This document shows positions 36,309 through 47,917 of a stretch of 64,000 nt of DNA, in pieces; the stretch's first letter is position 1; every line of letters starts with the position of its first letter. A program made the translations under genes and the position numbers. The notes under the pieces were generated by a model. That model saw only the letters and a program-made list of their open reading frames with translations, searched no databases and had not been told where the DNA came from. This stretch comes from Didymodactylos carnosus (lineage: Eukaryota; Rotifera; Eurotatoria; Philodinida; Philodinidae), in assembly GCA_905250885.1 (NCBI GenBank), contig CAJNOQ010000178.1, forward strand, positions 1 to 64,000, written 5' to 3'.

Positions 36309-37588
36309 TTAACAAGATTTTTCATTTTCAATTTCTATCAATATTTCATCTAATTTCTGTTGTTCGCTGGATGATGGTAAATAATTTAATGCCATTTTTT
36401 CTGATTTCTTTGATTGTTTTATTCCCTTTGAGACGAGCCGTCGATGATTTTGGAACCATATACGAATTTGTTCTCTTTTAACTCCAATTCTTTTAGCAAT
36501 AATATCGTTTTGCGCACCTAAAATGAGTTTAGCTTATATCAATCGAATTACTTTTATATTGATAAACGTACTATTTGGATAAGGTGTTCGGTTAAAAATT
36601 TCAGTTAATGTATGACGTTGACTGGAGGTATATTGTAAACGGATTGATTTTGAACTCGAACTCGTTCGTTGATAGATCGTTAACGGTGATGAAGTTGGAA
36701 GACATCTGATGATCGGTAAAGATGTAGTTGAAGTAAGTGTGTTCTAAATTAAAAAGAGAATGTTATTGAACTTGTGAATGGAGCATAATATTTTCTGTTT
36801 CAGTCTAAATTTGGTAACGAGTGAATAAATGAGAATAGATTAAAAACTTACCATTGAAGAATCATAAAATGGATATGCAGTATTCATTGATGGTGATTGC
36901 CGCTGTGGCGGTGAGTGAAGGGACCAATCAACATTTGAATCATTGACATTGAAAAACTATAAGATTGATAATAAACTATAGAAGAAAATCATGATCAAAG
37001 ATCTGCTTATTGGAGGTAGTGAACTCAAATTGTGTTGTGTCGTACACATCAAATTCTACTTTGAAACTAGATGGATCTTGACTAATGATTACAACATATC
37101 GTTAGTCATAACTTCCTTTTCGTCATGAACAGATGTGGCAATGCTCGCTTAAGTGAGCAACTCTATTCTAAAAACTCCGATAGAAAAAAAGCGACTATTA
37201 GTATACTTTACCGTATATTGTCGCAGCCTAAAACTAATTTATTTGTTTAAGAGCCTGTTGTTAAGCCTATTTATTTATTTATTTATTTAAGAAGTTTTTT
37301 CCTCTTGAATATTCAGTAGGTACTTACGTGAAGTTGAGTTTCCTGTTTTTTGAGTGATTATTGAACCATTTTTTGCTATTCTCTAATAAAACGTTACCTT
37401 ACCTGGCACGTTGGAGATAAGGTTGGACAAAATAAATCCTGTTGAATTGGATGAGTTGAATAAAATTGATACGAATCATCGCAGAAGATTGGTACTGTTG
37501 GAAACGACAGGAAAGTATTGTGGATGTTATTGAATAAACATTGACTACTTGTGTTTGGATAATTGGCAGTTGAGTAAGATGAAAACAT
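36309..37588 (-). CDS. Divergent homeodomain transcription factor, about 223 aa
   Basis: Exons 37588-37403, 36956-36852, 36743-36572, 36517-36309; phases agree. The homeodomain spans about residues 125-190. Helix 1 region is SIRLQYTSSQRHTLTEIFNR, loop TPYPNS, helix 2 AQNDIIAKRIGV, and the recognition helix KREQIRIWFQNHRRL keeps W, F and N of the canonical WFQN. A basic stretch SKGIKQSKKSEK follows. The N-terminal half is Ser/Thr/Pro/Tyr-rich, typical of a transcription-factor activation region. R-to-H in WFQNRR (WFQNHRR) is unusual. An intron splits the homeodomain between helices 1 and 2. The class could not be assigned. The first ATG was taken at 37588; further 5' exons are possible. Confidence 0.8.
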
Positions 37589-39036
37589 AATTTTGAAAAA
37601 TTGTTGATATCGTTGTCTGAGAAAATGTTTTGAAATATAAATGAAAAACTATCGATGTCATATGTATATATATATAGATATAGATATATACATAGAGGTA
37701 TGTTTTGGGAAAACAGAAATGCCATATTGTTCTTTTCTCTTGATGTGGAGTTTATTTTAATTAAGCTTTTCTTGTTGTCTCTTTCATACTAAAGAGCTAT
37801 AAAAGATGAATAGATTAGCAGATGGGTTTATTTTTATCAGAGCTTTTTTCTGTTTCTTATTTTTTCTCTATCCAATAGAGATAATTTCCGACGAAGAGAA
37901 GAAAGAAACAGGAAATCAACTATAAACGAAAATTATAAAATAAATGCGAGGAGATATCCGATAATGTTGATTGATTAAAGCACGACTAGTCGAAAGGAAA
38001 TACAAGTCCGTATGAATATCTGGACCTGTTCAACGCAAGATTAGAAAATTTTTAGACTATAGAGACGCGTAGAGGTCACGACATAATCGTTTCGGGAGTC
38101 TAAAATCATTGTCATCATGAATTTATTATTAAAATATTTCAATATCGAAAGATTCATCTCAAATTTTCAACTGGCGTCAGTGTTATTTCAATATTAGACA
38201 AATACAGATAGAGACTATTCTGTCAATCAATCATTGACCTCTAGACTTAGTTAAGGAAGTGAAACATTCTAGTTAGAAAGAGCTTGATCAAGAAAGAAGG
38301 CTAACTGCATTGTTCACGGATTCCATAGCACTAATCTAATGTGATCATTCACTGATTATTCGTTGATAGTTTGCTTTGTACTATTCTATATGTATATTGA
38401 TTGCAGAAAATCAGTTTTGTCTTTTCTCTGTTTTTTTACTTATTTTTCTAAAAATAAAAATGTTCTTCTCTTGTAAAGAGAAATGAAAATTGGATTTGAA
38501 TTCGAATACAGGAATAGAGCGGGGAGGAACTTTTACACGCCTGACCGCCCTAGCGCTGGATAACCATCAGACTAGGACGTGTGACTAGCACTCACAAATT
38601 GAAGAGATGCAGCACCCCTGCTTTTATTCCTATACATCCAGGATAGATCGAAATCAACATATTTTGGAGTGCAGTTAGAATAATGGTAAAGCAATTCTGA
38701 TGATCGCTCGATGTATATTCGTAATGAGTCTGTATCATGTGTTGTTTCCTAGAGAACCATATAGATCATTGTTGTACTATGTGATCTATTCATGATGAGC
38801 CGCTTTTTAATACTTTTATCGAGAAGTGTTTTAGTCGTGTCTTATTCACTCAAAACGACGTACTGTATTTTTCTCTGATACCGTTTGATTTTATCAAGCA
38901 TGTAAGTATTTCATTCGAAAATAGATTATTTTAAATTTCAAAAAACACTTAACAAAGTAAAAAAATATGTAGAAAATTTTGTCTAATGACCCGCATTTCA
39001 TTTGATAAACAACACATAAAAACACTCTTTTCTTGC
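37589..39036. other. Intergenic, upstream of the homeodomain gene
   Basis: Contains a TATA/GATA microsatellite near 37665-37690, possibly core-promoter proximal. A GC-richer patch lies at 38515-38640 without tRNA-like folding that I can support. Confidence 0.5.
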
Positions 39037-41609
39037 TCATGTTCTAGATGTCGACATTGTTTTACTCCATTGTGCATATTTTTTTGACGCTTTATCAAGT
39101 AAACTTTCAATATGACCTACAAGCTGAAACAGAAAAACTTCCATAATTATTAAAGTAACCACATGGTTCGGATATTTCTGATGGTACATGTTAATACACG
39201 TCTACTTACATGAAAATCAGCTAATGTATCTGTTAATACTTTTTCTTTGAATGGCACAACTTTTGTTGTTCGAAATCTTTCTAAAGTCTCATGAACACGA
39301 CGAATCTATAGCACAGAAATGAGAATAAACCAATGAAGAGAATAATAGAAGCTGCTTAATGTACTTTTTCTTCTATTTGTGGTGTACTAGGAGGAAAACA
39401 AGACCAAAAATGTCTTAACAATTCACGTAATGATGTGTAAATATTTTGCATTTCTTCTTGGATTGCTTGTGGTACAATTTCTAAAAAAATCGATTCGTAG
39501 AAATATTATCGTATCACATGCAATGCACATGTTCTCTTACGTGATAATGTTTGAGAAGATGTACCATGCATCAATGCTCCACCGGGAGATAGTTCTGTCA
39601 TAACTTTGAGTGCTAATTGAGAATTAAGATTCTAGATAAAATAATAGACAATAAGGATATAGTTACAAAGAGACTTTAACGATCAATTGTTACCAGTTCA
39701 GTATTTGCGGTCCAATCAGCCATTTGAAGTTTTAAATTATTTACACTGGCGATTGGTGTCGGATTAAGAATATTTTTTTGTGCACGACCATTATTTGTTG
39801 GTGGTGGTGCACGCAAATATCGTTCAGGATTAATTAATTTTAATGTTTCAACTTCTTCTTTCTGTTCACTTCTTAATTCTTCGAAATCATCATCAGGTTT
39901 AAACTAAAACAAAAAACAACTATCTTATCATTACGATAAATACCTAAATAAAAATTAGCCAAAAAATTACTCTTTTCGCTGAATTCTCGTCATCGTCGTC
40001 ATCATTTATTGTTTCAACATCTTTCTTCTGTGCTGTTGACGTGCTATTATCATTATTTTCCGTGGTGGTGACGATATTTTCGTCCCCAAGATTCGATTTT
40101 AATATCATTGTCGAATGAAAATTAAATCGTTTTATCAATTGTTTAGCTGCACTAGTTGACGATGATGCACGTTCGGTTTCATTAACACCATATCCCATCT
40201 TTAAATAGAAATAGAAATGAATATATACTCGTAGAGAAATTCACATGATTCCTTCTCAATGATAAACACAACTATTAATCGATTTAAGTCGAACGTCCCC
40301 GGCGATAGAACGTATAGAACCTGTAAGCACGTAATCAAAAATAAGCAAAGTTGAAAAAAGATTTTACCTCACTTGTTTCATTTGTTTCTGGAGCTATAAC
40401 ACCCATAGTTCTTTTACTAGCTTTCTCAGCTTCAATACTCAGTTCTACAATAGCATAAATCAAAAAAAATTTATAAACTTCCATAACTAACAAGCAGTCA
40501 ACGTTATATTCCCTACTTTCATCATCGATTCTTGTACAATCAGTAAATAAATCTCTTGAATTGGATGTCGGAACACGATCCATTGCGAAATATTGTGACT
40601 GAAAAAATGTACGCCAAAATTCGGCCTCTGTCAATCGTCCCACTGTTACGTTTTGATCATATTTTTCCTTGACTACAGTTACAAAGAAAATTTTCATTAA
40701 TACATTCATTGTATTTAAAAAAAAAGACTTTCTCTTTACCTGATGGATATGCTCTAAAGATTGATAAAATCATATCAGTAGTTAATGTATATTTAACACC
40801 ACCTTTTTCATTACTTTCAGGACGGATAGTTGACTAGAAAATAAAACTATGTGATTTTTTTCTTCGTAAAAACAAATGAATTCTACATACAAACAAAGCG
40901 CCTGAAACACCAGTTGACTGTGGTTTATTATTCTCCGTCAATTTCTCAATCTAAAGCGAAAAATAATCAAATGAGAATAATAAATATTCAATTATCAATT
41001 CGTTCGTTACATCAACATATTTTTTCCAGAAGTCATCAGCTGACATTATACCACTCATCACTAAATCTTTGTATAATTGTAAAATAGCTTTATTATCGTC
41101 TAAAATTCTAAAGATATAAAAAACAAAACAATTAATAGATCTATTAAAATCAAATTCAATTATTTATTTTTCTCCTACTTGCTTTTAATACCGAGTTGCT
41201 GATTCATTTTTAACTGAAATTCTGGTAATAATGTTTGTAATAAATCTTTAACCATTTCACGATCTTTTCGTTGTTGATCGGCACTGGCTGGATTACTGAA
41301 ATGGAATGTTGTCATTGTATCATCATAAAGTATAATTTGTAAACGCATTTTGGATTTCAATTCGGATGATGTACGTTGTACTTGATCCAAAATATAAAAT
41401 ATTTCGTTAAAAAATTTAGTTAAATACAACAAACTGAAGGTTCTCACTTATAATATACCTTTTATGTCTGCATAATCGAAACAAATGGTAAACACATCTT
41501 TATTATTAGGCATCCATCCCATTCTATCACCCATCATAAATAATGTACCTTCAACTTTTTTACTTCGAACATGAGACACTTTTAATCGTACATCTTCTTC
41601 ATCGGTCAT
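39037..41609 (-). CDS. GTF2H1: TFIIH subunit p62 (GTF2H1/Tfb1), 13 exons, about 554 aa
   Basis: Core TFIIH subunit in transcription initiation and nucleotide-excision repair. Exons 41609-41459, 41380-41179, 41107-41011, 40950-40891, 40833-40740, 40672-40517, 40444-40368, 40198-39971, 39903-39694, 39631-39541, 39480-39365, 39305-39210, 39123-39037. The N-terminal PH domain includes VRSKKVEGTLFMMGDRMGWM, YADIK|VQRTSSE and TTFHFSNPASADQQRKDR. BSD domain 1 has LYKDLVMSGIMSADDFWKKY; BSD domain 2 has VGRLTEAEFWRTFFQSQYFA. A middle acidic, low-complexity linker (DDDDDENSAKR) is followed by C-terminal helices (LRELLRHFWSCFPPSTPQIE, HIESLLDKASKKYAQWSK). Human p62 is 548 aa, so the length is normal. 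Intron 40199-40367 is longer than its neighbours and could hide a small alternative exon. Confidence 0.93.
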
Positions 41610-43311
41610 TTTGGATAGTAATAATGAAGTGTATATAAATACGGCTTTATTTAGATAAAGTAACACATCTAATCTAAAATTAAATGATAAATAAAAGTCA
41701 GACAAGTGTATACTTAACAGAAAACTAATAGTCATAGTTTGTTACTGATTACAAATGTCATCGTACTAACAATATTTTTAATAAGAACAATAAAGAAGAA
41801 AAATATCATTCTGTTAGGAAGTATAAGCTAAATCTCATACCAGCAGTTATCTTTCAAATATACATGTTCTCTTCACTCGATGGTTATTTTCCCTTGTTGT
41901 TCTTCTGTTATTTTCACATTATTCACTCTTCTGCTTTTCTGTGACGTATGTTTTCTCTTTCTGTTCACTCTTTCCCATGAATATTTTTCATTCCTATTCT
42001 TCTCTCTCTCTCTTGTACAATATGTGTTTTTCCCAGTTTCCCTAAGAGATCTTCCTGTAGCTAAAATATACTAGATATAGTTGTTAATTTGCTAAAATAA
42101 AGTGTGTGTAACAATTACATTCTTCTTTGGCTATTAACCATTTGATGCAAAATGATTCCGAAAGGAATAATCTTACATTTTCCCGACTAGTGTACCAATA
42201 TGAAGTGATTTGAAGAAAAAATTCTTCAGTGTTTTCAATGATTTTTCATCATTTTCTTACCAATATTTTATATAAAAATAAAACACATAAACTCACATCC
42301 ATTGTGAAACTTTTTTGGAACGTTTTTCAACAAAGTACTAGGTGATCATTCATCATTCTGTTGATATCATTTAAACTACCAAAACTCAAAACGAACATCG
42401 GTACCTTATGCGAAATGAAATCAAGCAGCTACTATAAATGTTGGAACATTAATTATACTTGTATCTAGTTCAAGAACACGTTACTTCTACAGTAACTCAA
42501 TTTATTCGATAGTGAAAAACATGGTTTATTATATAAATTTCGAGTTGCTTGATAATATATTCCTATGTAAATAAAATGTGAAAGAGTATATTTTCAAGAA
42601 TCACAATAATACCGTAAAATTTAGTTAAAAAATGATGGGCATCTAAAGCGAAAATGGTTCTTCGATCTAGTATTCAATGGTTGCATATAGGAATCGTCAA
42701 TCATTGAACAGAAGTCGCTTTCTGTTTTAATTTCACATAGACAATGTTAATCAGACACAAAAAAAAAACAACAATAACCGAAACAAAGAATAGAATCCCG
42801 TTTGATAGCAAAAAGGCCTACATACACCTACACAGAAACACATGAGAAAATGAAGATTCAACATTTGAAGAGTGCAAAGAGAATGGTTAATTACATAATT
42901 CAATGGTTCATGCAACTATTGTAATTAAAACAGATCGTCAAAAATGTTGCTTTTCGTTCTTTTTTTCACGTACAATAAAGTCGATTTCATATTGTACATC
43001 TCTTCTCTATTGATTATGGTCAGTTATGTGTAATTATGATCATGTAAAGATGGAAGATTTGTAACAGCTGCATTAATCATTAAATTCTGTTAGAAGATAA
43101 AGAATTATGTAAGAAGACCTGTTTTAGTGATTAAATCTATATTAGAAAGAAAAATCGCAGGATAAATAGACCATAAAAAAAATGAGAAAAAAAAGATAAA
43201 GAGACAGATAAACAATCGTTGTTAAGTTATACACATTCGATTTTTTTTTAAAGAAAAAAATGTTCACATATAAATCATTTGTTCTATTTTTTTTTGTCTA
43301 TCCTTCTATTT
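41610..43311. other. Intergenic GTF2H1/CSNK2B
   Basis: AT-rich spacer holding the GTF2H1 promoter side and the CSNK2B 3' flank. No gene or repeat recognised; an open plus-strand frame at 41880-42074 is pyrimidine-run derived. Confidence 0.55.
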
Positions 43312-44202
43312 TTAGTCTTTAATTATCGTTTGAATTGGTCTTGTAGTCGCTGTGGTTTGTTTAAAATTTGCTGCTGCTTGATATTGAAGTTGATAAGCCA
43401 TTTGATGAATTTTAAAACCATATAATCTAAAAGAAATATAAGAGAACTATAGTCATAATAAATATAGAACATAATATTATATGGATACATTAACATACCT
43501 TGCAACAAATTGGTTAGTCGGTCGTTTTGGTCGATATTCTGGATGTACCATAAATAGCATATGTGGAAAACCAGTACTGAAATAAGCTCCATCTGTATGA
43601 TGATGACGACTCGATTTTGGTGTATAAACATCCATGCATTTTGGACCTAAACAATATATGAAACATATCATTGTTTGATAAAACTATTTCTACTAATCTA
43701 GTATGATGTGATTCACTTACAGTATAATTTAACCATGGCTTCACCAGGCACTTCAGATAATCCAATCTGAGAGAAAATAGGATACAATGAGTGTATTTTT
43801 CACTAATATTTGACAAAGAAAACAACAACTTACTGGAAGCATTGGTTGATTATCACAATAAATTCTTGGACATAAACCAAAATCACCATTTTGAAACTTT
43901 TCTAACATTTGCGATATACCATTATTTGTTAAAATATATCGTGCATGTATTAATCCATATAACATTTCAGCTGCTTGTTCAATCAAATCTGATTGATTTG
44001 GGTTATCTTGATTATCTAGTTCATCATCCGGTTCTAAATCCAGTATCATATCTAATGCTTGACGGTAATGTGGCACTTGTTCATTGAGACCAGTTAAATT
44101 AAATTTATCTTGTATATAATCTTCATCTACTTCACAAAAGAATTCATTACCACGTAAACCACAAAACCAAGATATCCATGATACTTCCTCAGACGAACTC
44201 AT
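43312..44202 (-). CDS. CSNK2B: Casein kinase II regulatory subunit beta, 225 aa
   Basis: Regulatory dimer of the CK2 holoenzyme, nuclear and cytoplasmic. Exons 44202-43834, 43766-43721, 43646-43499, 43426-43312; phases agree. Near-identical to animal CK2 beta from the first residue: [20 protein letters not shown] (autophosphorylation site), the acidic loop [30 protein letters not shown], zinc-finger cysteines in CPRIYC and [29 protein letters not shown] and [20 protein letters not shown]. The C-terminus ends RPIQTIIKD. Human is 215 aa. The frame stays open for about 17 codons upstream of the ATG back to a plausible 3' splice site (GGCCTCAG), so an extended N-terminus is possible. Confidence 0.95.
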
Positions 44203-45413
44203 CGATGAGGATTTGGCTGAGGACGATGATTGATCGTCTTTAACAAATGCTGAGGCCAGAACAAACAGATAAAGTTACAAAAAAATAAAGTACAAATTGA
44301 CGTCCAATTTAAATCTAAAAAACAAAAGGAAAAAATGGAATGAAAAAATGGTTTATTGCGACAAATTTCTACTAATTGTAGAAAATTGTACTATTTTCAT
44401 ATAACAATAGATCTTTACATAACAGCATTCTTCTTTTTAATACACAAATGAATTTGTCTACTCCTCGACATTTTTACACTTGGAAAAATCTTGTCAGATC
44501 TTGCAATATAGTTTGTTACTGAGTAGCCATTTTCTTTAATTTTCTATAGTCAAGCTTTACTCTTCTAAAACATAATTTATAATTCTCTAGCGTATTTGGA
44601 AATTCATAGTGAATTTGTTTCCGATTTTCTCCGATAATACGCTACGTTTACTACTATACGTTTACTTTTCCATAAATAAAATATAAAATAAAAAAATTAA
44701 TATTTAACAAAAATTATAACAGCGGTTGTAAAAGGTAGAAAAATAGAGTGACAAATAAATAATAAGTGTGTTGAATACAAAGCAATTCTTTACAAATAAT
44801 ATTACCACAACGATATGTGCGTAGATGCAGAAAAAAAGAGAAAACATGACCAGAGTTTGACTAGTGTAACTCTATCAATAACAAAACAATAAATAAGAAC
44901 AAAAATAGTGCAATGACAAAAATAGATCAAACTAGTTTAAATTATTTATCATCAATATAAAATTTTGCTTTATCACTTAATAGTCTCCAACATTACATAA
45001 TTATTTCGTTTACAACAACAAACGGTATGGTCATTATCGTATCGAAATATGTTAAAAAAAAATGAAAATAACGAAGTCGAACGAGAGAAAATGAATGAAC
45101 AGCTCCAGTTATATACAAATAAATATTCACTACTCCAGTATAAATGATGATAAAGTTTAATGTCCGATGTAACGGTACTGAATATAATATAGTTAAAAAG
45201 ACATTGGATGATGTTAACGGTAAAGTTAACCAAGAGTGCAATACAACATCTAATTATAAATGCAAATTCAATAGAATACAAGTCTTATAAATCAACAAAG
45301 AATGAAAACATACTCCTAAACAAAATCTAACACGTAATGGCAATTGTTTATCGTGTACATCTAGCAATATTTCTTGTTACCATCTTTTACATTGCTGTAA
45401 AAAGTCCCAGATG
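44203..45413. other. CSNK2B upstream region
   Basis: AT-rich. Includes the possible CSNK2B N-terminal extension (44203-44253, minus). No other supported feature. Confidence 0.5.
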
Positions 45414-46162
45414 CTAAATGGTGATTTTTCCCACATTTCTCCTAGAAATATAGTAAAAATAAAATCTTTCTTTAAACTTACATGTCATAGAAATTATCAA
45501 ACTAACCCTCCAAATTGATCATTTTCTGACATTGGCAACATTGGAAAATATGTATCTGAAAGAATATAAATTTATTTTGATTGTATTTTCAATGAAGAAG
45601 AATGTATTTCTTTATCTTCAACTATATTCCTCACTTTTCCGAGGAAAATAGTATTAAATATTTTTACTGGCGGACGTTATTAATCCTTGTCCTATTAAAT
45701 TTTGTGCATCTTCAGTAAAATTCAAAATTCCATCTCTATTAACAATGTTTCTCTGTCAAGATAAGTATATAAATCAGTCTATAATCTTTTGGTGAAATTA
45801 TTTCTTGAACGTGCTTTTGTGACTATGTAGTCAGATTAATTGATTTACCAGTTACAATTTTCACAATAAAATTAGTTAAGCCAACTTTTTGATAATCTCC
45901 TCATATAAAACCTGCCCTGGCTACAAATGTACGATGCTAATAGCTAAGAATTATGAAGATCAGAGTGTTTCGAAAAAACATTGTAAAACAATAAACCAAA
46001 TATATGACATCAAACTAATGGTAAAGGCAAAGGCAATAATGATAGTAAACGCATGAAATAAACGAGTATTGTTAATGGAAAACCATATAATTGAACGGTA
46101 TCAACAGATGATGATGACGTTACAGTATTATGAAATGAGAATATGTCAGTTTCACCGTCTAA
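45414..46162 (-). CDS. Unresolved multi-exon gene (partial model)
   Basis: Exon-like pieces joined by good splice sites: about 45901-45856 (encoding DYQKVGLTNFIVKI), 45752-45668 (NIVNRDGILNFTEDAQNLIG and a few more residues), 45555-45507 (NTYFPMLPMSENDQFGG) and 45441-45414. The first three junctions keep one frame. The last exon ends GRNVGKITI-stop in the phase-consistent frame. A different frame reads EMWEKSPFSIWDFLQQCKRW to a stop at 45377, and I cannot decide between them. A separate exon-like stretch at 46162-46010 (DGETDIFSFHNTVTSSSSVD, then a hydrophobic end) lies upstream after a 3' splice site. No family recognised. Confidence 0.35.
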
Positions 46163-46390
46163 ATTTTGAAAACAAATAAAAATAAAATGAAACAACACAG
46201 ATGAATAAAATGACGACAATATGCGACATTCATTGTTTGAAAGATAAAATGATTGTCATTCTATGATTATTTACAAATTCTTTTTACTAATATTACAGGT
46301 TATTTCTAGAAAAATTAATAAATAATACAATATTAGTTGATTTGGTGAAGTACTATTCTACACTAACGAATTCCAATATAAAATAGAGAT

Positions 46391-46576
46391 CTATGTACTA
46401 TACTGAAACTGATTTTGACTGGATACTCTTTTAACGTTCATATGCTCGACATTGTTTTGAGGAGATACAAGGACAACTTGTCCTGTATCCATGGACTTTT
46501 CTTTAAGTAAAGGAACTGCATAGAGTGCATTACTCATCCCATAAATATCAAAGAGAAAATCATTAAAGAAACTCAA
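46391..46576 (-). CDS. Small open frame, 61 aa, unknown
   Basis: Encodes a sequence with LYAVPLLKEKSMDTGQVVLV and SPQNNVEHMNVKRV. Composition is more coding-like than its surroundings, and it lies upstream of the unresolved minus-strand gene. It could be another of that gene's exons. No similarity recognised. Confidence 0.2.
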   Translation of the reverse strand: MSFFNDFLFDIYGMSNALYAVPLLKEKSMDTGQVVLVSPQNNVEHMNVKRVSSQNQFQYST

Positions 46577-47328
46577 AAATATTCTCGGAATCTCTATCCA
46601 GCTTATTTAGCTCTCCGGACTATCAATGCACATAGATCGGCTTACGATTATTTTCTTAGCTGTCGTATCTATAAACAAAGAAAATCAGTAATTTACCTCA
46701 CAGAAACAGTTGTTGTTGTTTTTTCTAGGAAATATTACATTTGATAAGAAGAACGATATGTAGAGGATGAAATATTTATCTAGTATGTTGATAAAATAAA
46801 ACAAAACCAACATAATAAAAATACTGTTGAATTTTAAAAAAATTATCTATACGTTGTGATTTTAGCTGAAAAGAAATCACTGATTAAACTAATAAATCTT
46901 TTTAGATCAAATAATTGAAGCAACATCGAAAATCGAGTACAATGACTCGTCGCAAATAACGTCTTGTTCTAAGAGTTTAGCAGATATTATCAGTCTCGAG
47001 CGAGTAGACTCATATTTTTTTTTACAAACGCAAAAGTCACTTCTCTTGTTCAATGTTTCTTCATATGAAGAATATATTGGAGTGTTTCTCGTCTACTTTT
47101 TGAAAGAAAAGTGGATGTTTTCGCGTATACTCATTCTATCTTGTTAGGATGCTGTACTGTCAAAGTTATTCTATAGTATAATAAAAGACAAACTAAAATT
47201 TCATCATCCGTAAAACGCATGAACAGTTTTTATCTTCGCCTACAGCAATTGTTTTCACTCGATATCACATTTGGTTTTATATTTGTGCAACTCATTGTTT
47301 TTCTACAAAATTTCTATTAAGAAAAATG
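46577..47328. other. No gene seen
   Basis: AT-rich spacer without recognised structure. Confidence 0.55.
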
Positions 47329-47793
47329 GTTCTTTTCACATACTCTGTACACTGTTTATAATTTCAAATCACTCTTTAATTAAGAATGATTGGCTACCGT
47401 AGACACACAAAAATATTACAATATAAGGAATAGAACAGTTATATTTTAGATCCGTTACATACAGGGAAGTGAAGAACAATGTCACGATACGAACAAGAAC
47501 AAGCACAACAACGTATCATACGTTCAAAAAAAAAGAAGAGCTGTGAAGAAGGATCTCCGATTAACTGAAGCAAAGAAGAATTGTTTCAATGGAAGCTTGG
47601 ATGGAATACTACGATGATTAAGATACCGTTATGTAGTTGTATTAGATAATGATTCTAATTTTGAGATGATGATGAGTATGAACCTTAAATTTAACTGTTC
47701 TGTCCTTATGTTTGTGTGTCTACGATAGGCAATCATTCTTAATTAAAGAGTGATTCGAAATTATAAACAGTCTACAAAGTATGTGAAAAGAAC
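47329..47793. mobile_element. Inverted-repeat element with internal basic frame
   Basis: Arms 47329-47410 and 47711-47793 are reverse complements over about 82 bases with few mismatches (core AATCACTCTTTAATTAAGAA, then TGATTG). The interior of about 300 bases includes ATG at 47479 opening MSRYEQEQAQQRIIRSKKKK and stopping after 29 codons; a neighbouring frame continues in a basic style. Target duplication not evident. Probably a non-autonomous transposon that may carry captured sequence. Confidence 0.55.
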
Positions 47794-47862
47794 AAACTCA
47801 CTATTATAAATTCAGATCACATTTTATTTTGTAGAAGAAACGAGATAATATATACATTCCAA

Positions 47863-47917
47863 ATTGAGACCACTTTTTAAATCTAATTAATAATCATTAA
47901 ACAAAAGTGGCCTCAAT
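47863..47917. repeat. 55-base hairpin
   Basis: ATTGAGACCACTTTT (47863-47877) pairs with AAAAGTGGCCTCAAT (47903-47917) over 15 positions with one mismatch at DNA level, 25-base loop. Close to the preceding inverted-repeat element and possibly part of the same insertion complex. Confidence 0.55.

Noticed and set aside
38515-38645. GC-richer patch examined as a possible tRNA or small RNA gene
   Set aside because: No cloverleaf or stable hairpin could be drawn by eye.
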